64,000 nt of DNA from the NCBI RefSeq assembly GCF_046845755.1, contig NZ_CP177357.1, positions 3,782,001 through 3,846,000 of the forward strand, read 5' to 3'. Below are positions 7,345 through 16,506 of this stretch, piece after piece; within the stretch, counting starts at the first letter, position 1, and each line of letters opens with the position of its first letter. The position numbers and the translations under genes were made by a program. This DNA is from Rubrivirga sp046845755. Lineage in GTDB: Bacteria; Bacteroidota; Rhodothermia; Rhodothermales; Rubricoccaceae. The notes below the pieces were generated by a model. That model worked only from the letters and a program-made list of their open reading frames with translations. It had not been told where the DNA came from and did no database searches.

Positions 7345-8769
7345 ATGAACATCTCGGCCCTTGAGCAGAAGAAGGTCTCCGAGCTCCACGAGATCGCCCG
7401 CGGCCTCGGCATCGACGGCTACGCCGGCCTCCGGCGCCGCGACCTGATCTACGAGATCCTGGGGGCCCAGGCCGACGCCGACGCCAGCGACCCGGCCCCG
7501 GCGCCGCCCCCCACCGCCGACGACCGCCCGGCCGCCCGGCGCCCCACGCGGCGCGACGAGCCCAGCCGCCCGGCGCGCCGCCGCTCGCCCCGCACGCGCC
7601 AGCCCATCGCGGACCACTGGCCGGACTACATGCAGGGGTTCGACCCGTTCGGGATCGCGCTCGACGGGCTCATCCGCAAGGTCGGCATCCTGGAGATCCT
7701 GCCCGACGGCTACGGCTTCTTGCGCTCGGTCGAGTACGGCTACCTCCCCTCGCCCGACGACATCTACGTCTCGCCGAGCCAGATCAAGCGGTTCTCGTTG
7801 CGCGTCGGCGACACCGTCGACGGGCAGGTCCGGCCGCCCAAGGAGGGCGAGCGGTTCTTCGCCCTCATCCGCGTCCACTCCGTCAACGGCCGCTCGCCCG
7901 ACGACGTCGACGACCGGACGGGCTACGACTTCCTGACGCCGGCCTACCCCGACCAACTCCTGCGCCTCGAGACGACCGCCGACGTGCTGGCGACGCGCGT
8001 CGTCGACATCGTGGCGCCGATCGGGAAGGGGCAGCGCGGGCTCGTGGTCGCCCCGCCGCGCTCGGGCCGGACCGTCCTCCTGCAGGCGCTCGCGGCTGGC
8101 GCCGTCGCCAACGCCCCGGACGCGACGGTCCTCGTGATCCTGCTCGACGGGCGGCCCGAGGACGTGATCGACTTCCAGCGCGCCGTGCCCGGCGCCGAGA
8201 TCGTCGCCTCCACCTTCGACGAGGCGCCCGAGCGCCAGGTCCACGTGGCCGACCTCGTGCTGGAAAAGGCCAAGCGGCTCGTCGAGGCCGGCCAGGACGT
8301 GGTCATCCTGCTCGACTCGCTGACCAGCCTGGCGCGCGCGCACGCCGAGGCGCCCACGCCCGACGGCGCCCCGGCCCGCTCCGGTGCCAGCGCCGCCCTT
8401 CGTGGCCCCAAGCGCCTGTTCGGCGCTGCCCGCGCCGTCGAGGAGGGCGGCTCGCTGACCGTCATCGCGACCGTCCTGACCGGCACGAGCGCCGACCTCG
8501 ACGACGCCGTCTACGAGGGCGTCCACGGGACCGGCAACATGGAGCTCGTGCTCCGCCGCGACCTCGCCGACCAAGGCCTCTTCCCGGCCGTCGACCTCGC
8601 CGAGAGCGGGACGCGGCGCGAGGAGATCCTGGTCGGCCCCGACGACCTCCCCCGCCTGCGGGCCGCCCGCCAGCGCTACGCCGGGCTCGACCCTGCCGAG
8701 GCGTTGACGACCCTGCTCGACGGCTTGCGCGCCTCCGCCAGCAACGAAGCGTTCTTGGGTGAGGAGTAA
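7345..8769 (+). CDS. rho: Rho-like transcription termination factor with altered ATPase residues
   Basis: 474 residues. The N-terminal Rho-N helix bundle (ALEQKKVSELHEIARGLGI) is followed by an Arg/Pro-rich linker (about 50-90). The cold-shock-like primary RNA-binding domain is well kept: GYGFLRS at 123-129, DDIYVSPSQIKRF, GQVRPPKEGERFFAL. In the motor domain the P-loop is PPRSGRT (237-243), with arginine at the Walker A lysine. The segment normally LIDERPEE reads LLDGRPED, replacing the catalytic glutamate by glycine at 269. DSITRLAR reads DSLTSLAR, and the R-loop TGSKMDE reads TGTSADLDD. The arginine-finger region SGTRREEIL is intact. By family knowledge such changes should cripple or alter ATP hydrolysis. 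It may be a paralogue of a normal Rho elsewhere. Confidence 0.85.
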   Translation: MNISALEQKKVSELHEIARGLGIDGYAGLRRRDLIYEILGAQADADASDPAPAPPPTADDRPAARRPTRRDEPSRPARRRSPRTRQPIADHWPDYMQGFDPFGIALDGLIRKVGILEILPDGYGFLRSVEYGYLPSPDDIYVSPSQIKRFSLRVGDTVDGQVRPPKEGERFFALIRVHSVNGRSPDDVDDRTGYDFLTPAYPDQLLRLETTADVLATRVVDIVAPIGKGQRGLVVAPPRSGRTVLLQALAAGAVANAPDATVLVILLDGRPEDVIDFQRAVPGAEIVASTFDEAPERQVHVADLVLEKAKRLVEAGQDVVILLDSLTSLARAHAEAPTPDGAPARSGASAALRGPKRLFGAARAVEEGGSLTVIATVLTGTSADLDDAVYEGVHGTGNMELVLRRDLADQGLFPAVDLAESGTRREEILVGPDDLPRLRAARQRYAGLDPAEALTTLLDGLRASASNEAFLGEE

Positions 8770-8771
8770 AT

Positions 8772-8851
8772 AGTGATGAGTGATGGGCAAGAGCGTCGCA
8801 TGCGGGATGCGAGTCGGCCCGTCCTCGTGGACTCTGCTCATCACCCATCAC
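8772..8851 (+). repeat. inverted repeat of GTGATGGG / ATCACCC type after the Rho-like gene
   Basis: The left arm 8772-8793 (AGTGATGAGTGATGGGCAAG...) pairs with the right arm 8832-8851 (CTCTGCTCATCACCCATCAC), with one A-C mismatch and G-U pairs. A further ATCACTC directly precedes the next gene's GTG. It matches the spacer before dnaB in design and placement. Confidence 0.6.
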
Positions 8852-8867
8852 CCAGTACCCATCACTC

Positions 8868-9551
8868 GTGAAAGCTCTTCTCCTCGACATGGACGGCGTG
8901 CTGGTCGACGTCCGCGGATCGTTCCGCCGCGCCATCACCGAGACCGTCGCCCACTTTGTCGGCGAGGGCCCGACGCCCGCGCAGATTCAGGCGAAAAAGG
9001 ACGAGGGCGGGTTCAACAACGACTGGGTGCTGTCCGAGGCGTTCGTCCGCGAAGCCGGCGGCGACGCGTCGTTCGAAGCCATTAAGACACGCTTCAACCA
9101 GATCTACCAGGGCGACGACTTCGACGGCCTCATCACGACCGAGCCCGCCGCCATCCGCACCGAGACGCTGGAGGCGGTGGCGGAGCGGTTTCGGCTGGCG
9201 CTCGTCACCGGCCGTCCCGAAGAGGACGCGCAGTGGACGCTCGACCGGTTTGGCTGGTCGGAGCTGGTGCCCGTGGTCGTCGGGATGGGGCAGCAGGCGG
9301 GGCGCGAGAAGCCCGACCCCTACGGCCTGGCGCTCGCGCTCGACGCGATCGGCGTGGCGGCCCAAGACGCCGCGTACGCGGGCGACACCGTCGACGACAT
9401 GACGGCGGCGATCGCGGCGGGCTGCCGGGCGGTCGGCGTCGTCCCCCCGGGCCTCGACCTCGGCGCGCACGGCCGGACGCTCATGCAGGCCGGCGCCGAC
9501 GTGGTGGTGTCGACGCCGGACGCGCTGCCCGCGCTGTTCTCCGGCGCGTAG
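8868..9551 (+). CDS. HAD-superfamily subfamily IA hydrolase (phosphoglycolate-phosphatase-like)
   Basis: 227 residues from GTG 8868. The nucleophile motif I is LLLDMDGVLVDV, with Asp-x-Asp. Motif II is ALVTGRPEEDAQ, the lysine motif is REKPDPYGLALAL, and motif IV is YAGDTVDDMTAAIAAG. The helical cap lies at about 20-90. This layout matches the HAD-IA group often annotated as phosphoglycolate phosphatase or as TIGR01548-like; members remove phosphate from small sugars or other phospho-metabolites. The exact substrate is unknown. The ORF begins directly after the ATCACTC arm of the upstream inverted repeat. Confidence 0.88.
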   Translation: MKALLLDMDGVLVDVRGSFRRAITETVAHFVGEGPTPAQIQAKKDEGGFNNDWVLSEAFVREAGGDASFEAIKTRFNQIYQGDDFDGLITTEPAAIRTETLEAVAERFRLALVTGRPEEDAQWTLDRFGWSELVPVVVGMGQQAGREKPDPYGLALALDAIGVAAQDAAYAGDTVDDMTAAIAAGCRAVGVVPPGLDLGAHGRTLMQAGADVVVSTPDALPALFSGA

Positions 9552-9572
9552 GAGCGAGATCGGTCGGGGCCC

Positions 9573-11009
9573 CTACGCCTCGACCGCGACGGGGTGCTCG
9601 GCCATCTCGCCGTCGGGCTCTGGGAGCCACGTCCACACCAGCACGGCCATCGCGACGATGGCGACCGCCGAGGCCCACGTGTTCGAGACGTAGCCGTAGT
9701 CGGCGTAGAGCACGCCGCCGAGCGCCGCGCCGACGCCGGTCCCGATCTGGCCGACGGCGATCGTCAGCGACAGGAACGCGCCGCGCTGGCTGCTCGGCAC
9801 GAGCGCCGTCAGCAGCGCCTGGAGCGGGGCCATGCGCAGCGAGAAAAGGGCCATGATGGCGACGTAGAGCACGTACGCCAGCCACCGCTCGGTCACCACG
9901 TACGTCAGCGCGGCCGTGACGACCGCCAGCCCGGCGCACGAGGCCAGGATCATAGGCTTGCGGCCGACCGAGTCGGACAGCGTCCCGGCGCGCGGGCTCA
10001 CGATCACGCTCACGATGCCGCCGACCAAGAAGAGCGTCGCGATCAGGTCGAGCGGCAGGCCGAACACCTCGAGCGGGCGGCCGAAGACGGTGACCTCGAG
10101 CGCGAACTGGTTCGTCAGCCACTGCGGGAGGTAGACGATCAGCAGGCCGAGCCCGAGGTACATCAGGAAGTAGGTGGCCGCCGCCGCCGCCGTCCCGCCC
10201 TCGGCGAGCAGCTGGCGGTAGAGCCGGAGCGCGCCGCCGACGGTCGGCCGCGTCTCGGAGAGCGGCACGTTCGGCTGGGGGACGACGAGCAGGATCAGCG
10301 CGAAGGCGACCGCCATCACGCCCGCGAAGACGACGAACGGCGCCCGGAAGCCGGCGGCGACCGCGAGCGCGCGGCCGAGCGGGATCCCGATGACGAGCCC
10401 GAACGGCACGCCGCTCATCACCCAGCCGGTCGCCCACCCGCGCTTCTCGTACGGGAACGCGTCGCCGACGTAGCTGACCGCTGCGCCCGAGAGCACGCCG
10501 CCGCCGGCGCCCGCCAGCACGCGCATCGCCAGGAGCGACCCGAACGTGTCGGCAAAGCCGTGGAGCGCGAGCGCGACCGCGAGGGCGCCCGACCCGATCA
10601 GCAGCACGCGGCGGCGCCCGATGCGGTCGGAGATCGGCCCCATCACGAGCGCCGCGAACGCGAGCACCCACGAGTACACCGACACCAGCAGCCCCAGCGC
10701 CCCCGCGTCCGCCCCGAGCGCCTCGCCGATCAGCGGCAGGATCGGCGTGATGATGATGGTCTGGCTGGCGGCCGTGAAGACCAGCAGCCACAGGGCGAAC
10801 AGCGTCGCGGTGGATTGGAAGGAGCGGTCGATGGGCGTTGCGACAGAGATCAGGTGCCCAACGGTACGACACCGGCGCCAGTCTGTGCCGTGCCGATCCC
10901 GCCCGTTCGAGGGCCAGGCCAGACCGACGGGGCTCACGGGCGGAGGGTCGGATTCGGCCGTGTTCACGCTCGCTTCGCCAGCCTCGAGTGGGCGTAACGC
11001 TGCGGTCAT
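9573..11009 (-). CDS. major facilitator superfamily transporter
   Basis: About 478 residues if the ATG at 11009 is used. The first membrane helix (LFALWLLVFTAASQT) starts only near residue 70 and the preceding stretch looks non-coding in composition; a GTG about 20 codons further in is another possible start. About 12 hydrophobic helices follow. The loop 2-3 signature GPISDRIGRRRVLLIG is the classic MFS 'GxxSDRxGRR', and helix 5 carries a motif-C-like ASYVGDAF/VMSGVPFGLVIGIPLG region, which points to a proton-driven exporter of the DHA1 drug-efflux type. Substrate unknown. It is transcribed away from the TonB receptor, the two starts being about 95 nt apart. Confidence 0.88.
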   Translation of the reverse strand: MTAALRPLEAGEASVNTAESDPPPVSPVGLAWPSNGRDRHGTDWRRCRTVGHLISVATPIDRSFQSTATLFALWLLVFTAASQTIIITPILPLIGEALGADAGALGLLVSVYSWVLAFAALVMGPISDRIGRRRVLLIGSGALAVALALHGFADTFGSLLAMRVLAGAGGGVLSGAAVSYVGDAFPYEKRGWATGWVMSGVPFGLVIGIPLGRALAVAAGFRAPFVVFAGVMAVAFALILLVVPQPNVPLSETRPTVGGALRLYRQLLAEGGTAAAAATYFLMYLGLGLLIVYLPQWLTNQFALEVTVFGRPLEVFGLPLDLIATLFLVGGIVSVIVSPRAGTLSDSVGRKPMILASCAGLAVVTAALTYVVTERWLAYVLYVAIMALFSLRMAPLQALLTALVPSSQRGAFLSLTIAVGQIGTGVGAALGGVLYADYGYVSNTWASAVAIVAMAVLVWTWLPEPDGEMAEHPVAVEA

Positions 11010-11103
11010 GTCCCGGTAAACGCGCCGTAACCCTGGGCCGGTAGTGTGGCCGGCGACGGAGAGAGAACGCCCCCCGTCGCCCCACTCCCACACCCGCCCG
11101 TCC

Positions 11104-14100
11104 ATGTCGCTCCCGACTCCCCGCACGTCGCGGGCCCTCCGCTCCGCCGGCCTGCTCGCGGTCCTGCTCGCGCCGCTCGCGGTCGCCGCCCAGACGGGCA
11201 CCATTTCCGGCACCGTCGTCGACGGCGAGTTCGGCGGCGGCCTCCCCAGCGCCAGCGTCTACGTGGTCGAGCTCGGGACGGGCGACGCGGCCGACATCGA
11301 CGGGCGCTACGAGGTCCAGCGCGTGCCTGCCGGGACGTACTCGGTCCGCTACTCCTTTACCGGCTACGCCCCCCAACTCGTCGAGAGCGTGACGGTCGCG
11401 GCGGGGGAGACCGTCACGCTCAACGTCACGCTGGCGCCGGGCGCCGAGCTGGCCGAGGTGGTCGTCGAGGCCGAGGAGATCCTCGCGACGAACTCCGAGG
11501 CCGGGCTGCTCCGCCTGCGCGCCCGGGCGGCCCAGGTGTCCGACGCCATCTCGGCCGAGGCCATCTCGCAGAGCGGCGCGAGCGACGCCGGCGACGCCAT
11601 GGAGCGCGTGACCGGAGCGAGCGTCGTCGGCGGGCGGTTCGTGTTCGTCCGCGGGCTCGGCGACCGCTACGCCACCACCCAGCTCAACGGGGCCACGCTC
11701 CCCACGGCCGACCCCGACCGCCGGGCCGTCCCGTTCGACCTCTTCCCGAGCGGCCTGCTCGAGAACATCGTCACCCTGAAGACCTTCACGCCGGACCAGC
11801 CGGGCAGCTTCTCGGGCGGGCTCGTCAACATCTCGACGCGGTCGTTCCCCGAGGCCTTCTCGCTGGCGCTCTCGGCCTCGGGCGGCGGCAACACCGAGAC
11901 CCAGTTCCGCGGCGACTTTCTGGAGTCGCTCGGCGGCGGCGTCCCGCTCACCGGCGTCGGCGGCGACCGCGCGATCCCGGCCGCGCTCCAGAGCCCGGAC
12001 GCCCGCCTCCCCACGCCGACCGACGTCCGTTTCGACCCGGCCGGCGCGAGCGCCTTGCGCGACGCTTCGCGCGCGTTCGGGACCTCGTTCGCGCCCGTCT
12101 CGGCGGCGCCCCCGGTCAACACGAGCTATGCGGCGTCGCTGGGCAACCGCGTCTCGCTGGCGGGCTACCCTCTCGGGTTCGTGCTCGGCGGGACCTGGGG
12201 CCACTCGTCGAGCTACTACGCCGACGGCGTCACGGCCCGGTTCTCGGGCCAGGGGACGGACGTGAGCCCCTTCGCCCCGGACTTCGTCGCCGTCGACACG
12301 CGCGGGACCGAGGAGGTGACGTGGGGCGGCATCGCGAACGCGACCTACCAGATCGGCTCGGCGCACGAGCTCGGCGTCAACGCGCTCGTCTCGCGCGCGG
12401 CCGAGAGCGAGGCGCGCTTTCTCGAGGGCCCCGCCGCCCAGATCGGGACGTACCTCCAGCAGCGCGTCCAGCAGTACACCGAGCGCCACGTGGCCTCGGG
12501 GCAGCTCCGTGGGCGCCACCGCGTGGCCGGGGTCGAGCTGGCGTGGCGCGGGTCGGTCTCCCAGACCGGCCTCGACCAGCCCGACCTGCGCTTTTTCAAC
12601 AACACGATTGACACGCTCAACGTCGGCCAGGCGACCGAGCGCGTCCGGTTCGGTGTCACCGGGACGAGCATCCCGGACCCCCTCCGCTACTTCCGCACGC
12701 TCGACGAGTCGCTGGCGCAGGGCGCCGTCGACCTGACGATTCCGCTCCGAGGGCTCGGGCTGCGGGGCGGCCAACTCAAGGTCGGCGGCGTGGCCGACCG
12801 GACGGCGCGCGACGTCACCGAGCGCCGGTTCCAATACGACGTCCGCGTGCCCGCCGGCGACGGGCTCGGCGGCACCTCGGCCGACTCCATCGCCGCCTTT
12901 TTCGACCGCACGCTCGGGGCCTACGCCGAGACCACGCTCGCCGATGGCCGCACGCGCGTCCAGTTCACGGGCACGACCCTCTCCGACCAGACCGACCCCG
13001 CCAACCAGTACGCCGGCACGCTCGACGTGGCGGCGGGCTACGCCATGGTCGAGCTCCCCGTTGGCGCCCGCTTGCGCGCCATCGTCGGCGCGCGCGTCGA
13101 GACGACCGACCTCCGCATCGAGGGCGACGGCGTCGACCTGGGGCGCCAGCGCCTCGACGCCCAGATCGCGGGTGCGACCGGCGCCGCACGCGACTCGCTG
13201 ACCGCACGGCGCGACGGGCTCGGCGCCATCGACCGCGTCGACGTGCTCCCGTCGCTCAACCTCGTCTACGCCCTGACCGACCGGGTCAACCTGCGCGCCG
13301 CCGCCACGCGCACGCTGGCGCGGCCCACGTTCCGCGAGATCGCCCCGTTCGCCGCTCAGGACTTCGGGTTCGGCGAGCTGCTCAGCGGCAACCCCGCCCT
13401 CGACCGGACGCTCATCACCAACCTCGACGTACGCTGGGAGTGGTTCGCCCGCCCCGGCGACATCGTCGCCGTCTCGGGCTACACCAAGCGCCTCGACGCG
13501 CCCATCGAGCGGGTCATCATCGACGCGAACGGCCAGACCTCGTTCGAGAACGTGGACCGGGCGACGATCTGGGGCGCCGAGGTCGAGGCCCGGACGGCGC
13601 TCGCGCCCCTCGCGAGAGCGCTCGCCCACGTCTCCGTCGGCGCGAACGTCACGCTCACGCGGTCGACCATCAGCCGCAGCGCCGGCGAGGTCGCGCTCGG
13701 CGCCGACCCGGAGCGCCCGCTCCAGGGCCAGAGCCCGTACCTCGTCAACCTCGACCTCGCCTACGGCGACGGCACGACCTCGGCCGGGCTCTACTTCAAC
13801 GTCTTCGGCCGCCGCCTCTCGCGCGTCTCGCGCGTCGGCACGCCCGACGTCTACGAGGAGCCCGCGCCCACGCTCGACTTGGTCGCCAGCCGCCGTGTTG
13901 CGGATAACTGGTCGCTCAAGCTGTCAGCCAAGAACCTCCTGAACGCCCCGTTCCGCGAGGTCTACGACGTCGACGCCGAGGGGCTCGCGCTCCCGCTCGG
14001 CCTCACCGCCCCCCTGTTCCAGCGCTACGACCGCGGCACCTCGGTCTCGCTCGGGCTCTCCTTCAGCCCGCGCCTCGGCGCCGCCCCGCCCGCCATCCCG

Positions 14101-14142
14101 TCGCCGTCGCAGACGACGCCGACCGTCGGCCTCGATGACTAG
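11104..14142 (+). CDS. TonB-dependent outer-membrane receptor with CarboxypepD-regulatory-like N-terminal domain
   Basis: 1012 residues from the ATG at 11104, which opens a clean signal peptide ending AVAAQ. Residues about 30-115 form a carboxypeptidase-regulatory-like beta-sandwich (ISGTVVDGEFGGGLPSASV, GRYEVQRVPAGTYSVRYSFTGY), the usual leader of Bacteroidota receptors. A plug domain follows (ISQSGASDAGDAMERVTGAS, VFVRGLGDRYATTQLNGA), then a 22-strand-type barrel closing with NLLNAPFREVYD and a C-terminal tail. It imports a ligand using TonB/ExbBD energy; no TonB parts are nearby. The FVRGLGDRY plug resembles receptors paired with a secreted partner rather than SusC, and no SusD lies downstream. 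The 34-nt gap to the next gene suggests an operon. Confidence 0.93.
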   Translation: MSLPTPRTSRALRSAGLLAVLLAPLAVAAQTGTISGTVVDGEFGGGLPSASVYVVELGTGDAADIDGRYEVQRVPAGTYSVRYSFTGYAPQLVESVTVAAGETVTLNVTLAPGAELAEVVVEAEEILATNSEAGLLRLRARAAQVSDAISAEAISQSGASDAGDAMERVTGASVVGGRFVFVRGLGDRYATTQLNGATLPTADPDRRAVPFDLFPSGLLENIVTLKTFTPDQPGSFSGGLVNISTRSFPEAFSLALSASGGGNTETQFRGDFLESLGGGVPLTGVGGDRAIPAALQSPDARLPTPTDVRFDPAGASALRDASRAFGTSFAPVSAAPPVNTSYAASLGNRVSLAGYPLGFVLGGTWGHSSSYYADGVTARFSGQGTDVSPFAPDFVAVDTRGTEEVTWGGIANATYQIGSAHELGVNALVSRAAESEARFLEGPAAQIGTYLQQRVQQYTERHVASGQLRGRHRVAGVELAWRGSVSQTGLDQPDLRFFNNTIDTLNVGQATERVRFGVTGTSIPDPLRYFRTLDESLAQGAVDLTIPLRGLGLRGGQLKVGGVADRTARDVTERRFQYDVRVPAGDGLGGTSADSIAAFFDRTLGAYAETTLADGRTRVQFTGTTLSDQTDPANQYAGTLDVAAGYAMVELPVGARLRAIVGARVETTDLRIEGDGVDLGRQRLDAQIAGATGAARDSLTARRDGLGAIDRVDVLPSLNLVYALTDRVNLRAAATRTLARPTFREIAPFAAQDFGFGELLSGNPALDRTLITNLDVRWEWFARPGDIVAVSGYTKRLDAPIERVIIDANGQTSFENVDRATIWGAEVEARTALAPLARALAHVSVGANVTLTRSTISRSAGEVALGADPERPLQGQSPYLVNLDLAYGDGTTSAGLYFNVFGRRLSRVSRVGTPDVYEEPAPTLDLVASRRVADNWSLKLSAKNLLNAPFREVYDVDAEGLALPLGLTAPLFQRYDRGTSVSLGLSFSPRLGAAPPAIPSPSQTTPTVGLDD

Positions 14143-14176
14143 TCGATCCGGCCCCCTTCTCCCTTCCCCCCGCCTC

Positions 14177-15886
14177 ATGTCCCGCCTTGCTTCGCTCCTG
14201 CTGGCGCTCGCGCTCCTCGCGCCGCTCGCCAGCGCCCAGACCGTCCGCGTGACGGCCGACGTCACCGCCAACACCACCTGGACGGCGGGCAACACCTACC
14301 TCCTCGACGGCCTGGTCTTCGTCGCCAGCGGCGCCCGCCTGACCATCGAGGCCGGCACCGTCGTCAAGGGCGTTGAGGCGAGCAACATCACGACCGGCGA
14401 CGGCGCCAGCGCCCTCGTCGTCCGGCGCGGCGCCCAGCTCGTCGCGGACGGGACGCAGGACGCGCCCGTCATCTTTACCGCCGAGATCGACGACGTCGCC
14501 GACCCCTTCGACACGCTGCCGACGGACCGCGGCTTGTGGGGCGGCGTCATCGTGCTCGGCCGAGCGCCGACGAACGCGAACGACGGCGCGGGCAACCGCA
14601 TCGACGTCCAGGTCGAGGGCATCCCCGCCGAGGAGGACGCGCTCTACGGCGGGTCCGACCCCGACGACTCCTCGGGCTCGCTGACCTTCGTCTCGATCCG
14701 CCACGGCGGCTTCTCCATCTCGGGCGTCGAGGGCGACGAGATCAACGGGCTCACGCTCGGCGCCGTCGGCGCGGGCACGACCGTCGAGCACGTCGAGGTG
14801 TACGCGAATCTCGACGACTGCTTCGAGTTTTTCGGCGGGACCGTCGAGGCCAAGTACCTCGCCGGCGCCTTCTGCGGCGACGACACCTTCGATTACGACG
14901 AGGGCTTCAGCGGGAAGGGGCAGTACTGGTTCTCGCTCCAGGCCGCCGACATCGCCGGCCGCGCCGGCGAGCACGACGGCGGCAACAACTCGCTCGGCGG
15001 CGAGGGCTCCTCGCCGTTCTCCATCCCGACGATCTCGAACGTGACCTACATCGGCTCGGGCCAGTCGGCCGCGCCGACGAACGACGACGGCAACAGCCCG
15101 GCCGTCTTTTTTCGCGACAACGCCGGCGGCCGGTACTACAACTCGGTCTGGACCGACTTCCCGGCCCAGGCGCTCCGCATCGAGGACCTCGCCAGCGGTG
15201 CCGACAGCCGCGAGCGGCTCGACGCCGGCGACCTCGTCGTCGCCAACAGCCTGTTCTGGGCCTTCGGCGCCTACGACGGCACGCTCGCCAGCCTGGTCCA
15301 GGAGGGGGCCGACCGCACGCCCGCCTCGGCCGTCGTTCCGGCCCTGACCGCCGCCGGCACGGTCTACACCGACCCCGGCCTGCGCGGCGTCGGCCGCGCG
15401 CAGGGCGCCGCCGCCCTCGACCCGCGCCCCGGCCCGGGGACGGCCGCCGCCGCCGGCGCCGACTTCTCGGCCGCGCCGCTCGCGGACGATTTCTTCGACG
15501 CCGTCGACTACCGCGGCGCCTTCGCCCCGAGCGGGAGGGGCTGGCTCGCGGGTTGGACGGCCCTCGACAGCGACGGCTTCCTGAACGCCTCGTTCGCCAC
15601 GGCCACGACGGCCGGCCCCGCCGGCGACCGGCTCGCCCTCGACGCCTTCCCGAACCCCACGCGCGGCGACGCGACCGTCCGGTTCACCCTCGACCGCACC
15701 CAGACCGTCCGCATCACGCTCGTGGACGCGCTCGGCCGCCGGGTCGCCGTCGTCGCCGACGGCACCTTCGCCGCGGGCGCGGCGGCCGTCCCGGTCCCGA
15801 CCGCCGGGCTCGCGCCGGGCGTCTACGTCCTGCGCCTCGACGCCGAGGCGGGCGCGGCCACGCGCACCGTCAGCGTCGTCCGCTAG
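14177..15886 (+). CDS. secreted beta-helix-like protein with type IX secretion sorting domain
   Basis: 569 residues from the ATG at 14177, chosen because it opens the signal peptide ending PLASAQ. The body has short beta-rich repeats of parallel-helix style (ARLTIEAGTVVKG, LVVRRGAQLVADG) and many Asp/Gly loops. The C-terminus holds a type IX (Por) sorting module: LDAFPNPTRGDATVRF, VRITLVDALGRRVAV, LAPGVYVLRLDAEAG. It should be exported and attached to or released from the cell surface. Adjacent secreted proteins of this kind often accompany TonB receptors with the same plug type, so I infer a surface ligand-binding partner of the upstream receptor. Ligand unknown. Confidence 0.82.
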   Translation: MSRLASLLLALALLAPLASAQTVRVTADVTANTTWTAGNTYLLDGLVFVASGARLTIEAGTVVKGVEASNITTGDGASALVVRRGAQLVADGTQDAPVIFTAEIDDVADPFDTLPTDRGLWGGVIVLGRAPTNANDGAGNRIDVQVEGIPAEEDALYGGSDPDDSSGSLTFVSIRHGGFSISGVEGDEINGLTLGAVGAGTTVEHVEVYANLDDCFEFFGGTVEAKYLAGAFCGDDTFDYDEGFSGKGQYWFSLQAADIAGRAGEHDGGNNSLGGEGSSPFSIPTISNVTYIGSGQSAAPTNDDGNSPAVFFRDNAGGRYYNSVWTDFPAQALRIEDLASGADSRERLDAGDLVVANSLFWAFGAYDGTLASLVQEGADRTPASAVVPALTAAGTVYTDPGLRGVGRAQGAAALDPRPGPGTAAAAGADFSAAPLADDFFDAVDYRGAFAPSGRGWLAGWTALDSDGFLNASFATATTAGPAGDRLALDAFPNPTRGDATVRFTLDRTQTVRITLVDALGRRVAVVADGTFAAGAAAVPVPTAGLAPGVYVLRLDAEAGAATRTVSVVR

Positions 15887-15943
15887 GCCGCGGGGCCACG
15901 GATCTCGGTCGCGCGCCCGTCACGGCCCGCGTCTGAGCTAGAG

Positions 15944-15972
15944 CGCCGGGCCCCTGTGGGAGGGGCCCGGCG
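15944..15972. terminator. bidirectional terminator hairpin
   Basis: A perfect 12-bp GC stem, CGCCGGGCCCCT (15944-15955) and AGGGGCCCGGCG (15961-15972), with a 5-nt loop. It lies between the convergent secreted-protein and DUF805 genes and could serve both. A short TT follows on the plus side. Confidence 0.75.
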
Positions 15973-15992
15973 TTCGCCTGTCGGGCCTCCGT

Positions 15993-16400
15993 CTAGAACG
16001 TGTCGAGCACGCTCGCGATGTCCCCTTCGACCGCGTCCTTCGGGTCCGGGCCGTACGCGTTGGGCCCGGCGTCGCCCTCCACGATCATGAAGTAGATCAG
16101 CACGAGGCCGACGATGGGGATCAGGGCGATCAGCACCATCCACCCGCTCTTGCCGGTGTCGTGAAGCCGGCGGACGGTGACGGCGACGCTCGGGACCAGC
16201 ACGGCCAGGGCATACACGACATAGAGCATCCCGACGACGGCGCCCAGCGACTCGGAGATGCTGCCGAGGGCGCCGGCGACCGCAAGGATGCCCAGGTAGA
16301 CGATCGCGTTGACGAGGAAGAACATCCAGTACTCCTTGCGGCGCGCACGACCGTCGAAGTCGGCGTAGTGGTTTCGGAGAACGTCGAGGTACCAGTCCAT
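15993..16400 (-). CDS. DUF805 membrane protein
   Basis: 135 residues. The start MDWYLDVLRNHYADFDGRARRKEYW and the later VRRLHDTGKSGWMVLIALIPIVG match the DUF805 family (YhaH/YhaI-like) over its whole length. Four hydrophobic segments are seen at about 25-45, 48-70, 75-90 and 100-120. Family function is unknown; members are small inner-membrane proteins, sometimes phage- or stress-associated. The C-terminal tail (AYGPDPKD...) fits the family pattern. It stands alone with a terminator hairpin downstream. Confidence 0.9.
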   Translation of the reverse strand: MDWYLDVLRNHYADFDGRARRKEYWMFFLVNAIVYLGILAVAGALGSISESLGAVVGMLYVVYALAVLVPSVAVTVRRLHDTGKSGWMVLIALIPIVGLVLIYFMIVEGDAGPNAYGPDPKDAVEGDIASVLDTF

Positions 16401-16506
16401 GGGGGCAGGGGTGTGAGGGGGCGAGGGGACGCCAATCCCTACGCAGGCCCGCCCTGGCGGAGGTCACGCGCCGACCCACGACCCCGCCCGCCGCTGGCGA
16501 CCGGGC

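Noticed and set aside
9481..13629. Very long reading frame on the minus strand across the TonB receptor gene
   Set aside because: A shadow of the opposite-strand gene caused by high GC; it is Arg/Gly/Ala-rich with no domain, and the receptor frame has clear motifs.
11104..15886. Possible SusC/SusD nutrient-uptake pair
   Set aside because: The receptor plug and size are compatible with a TonB receptor, but the second gene has no SusD features; it is a secreted protein with a sorting module.
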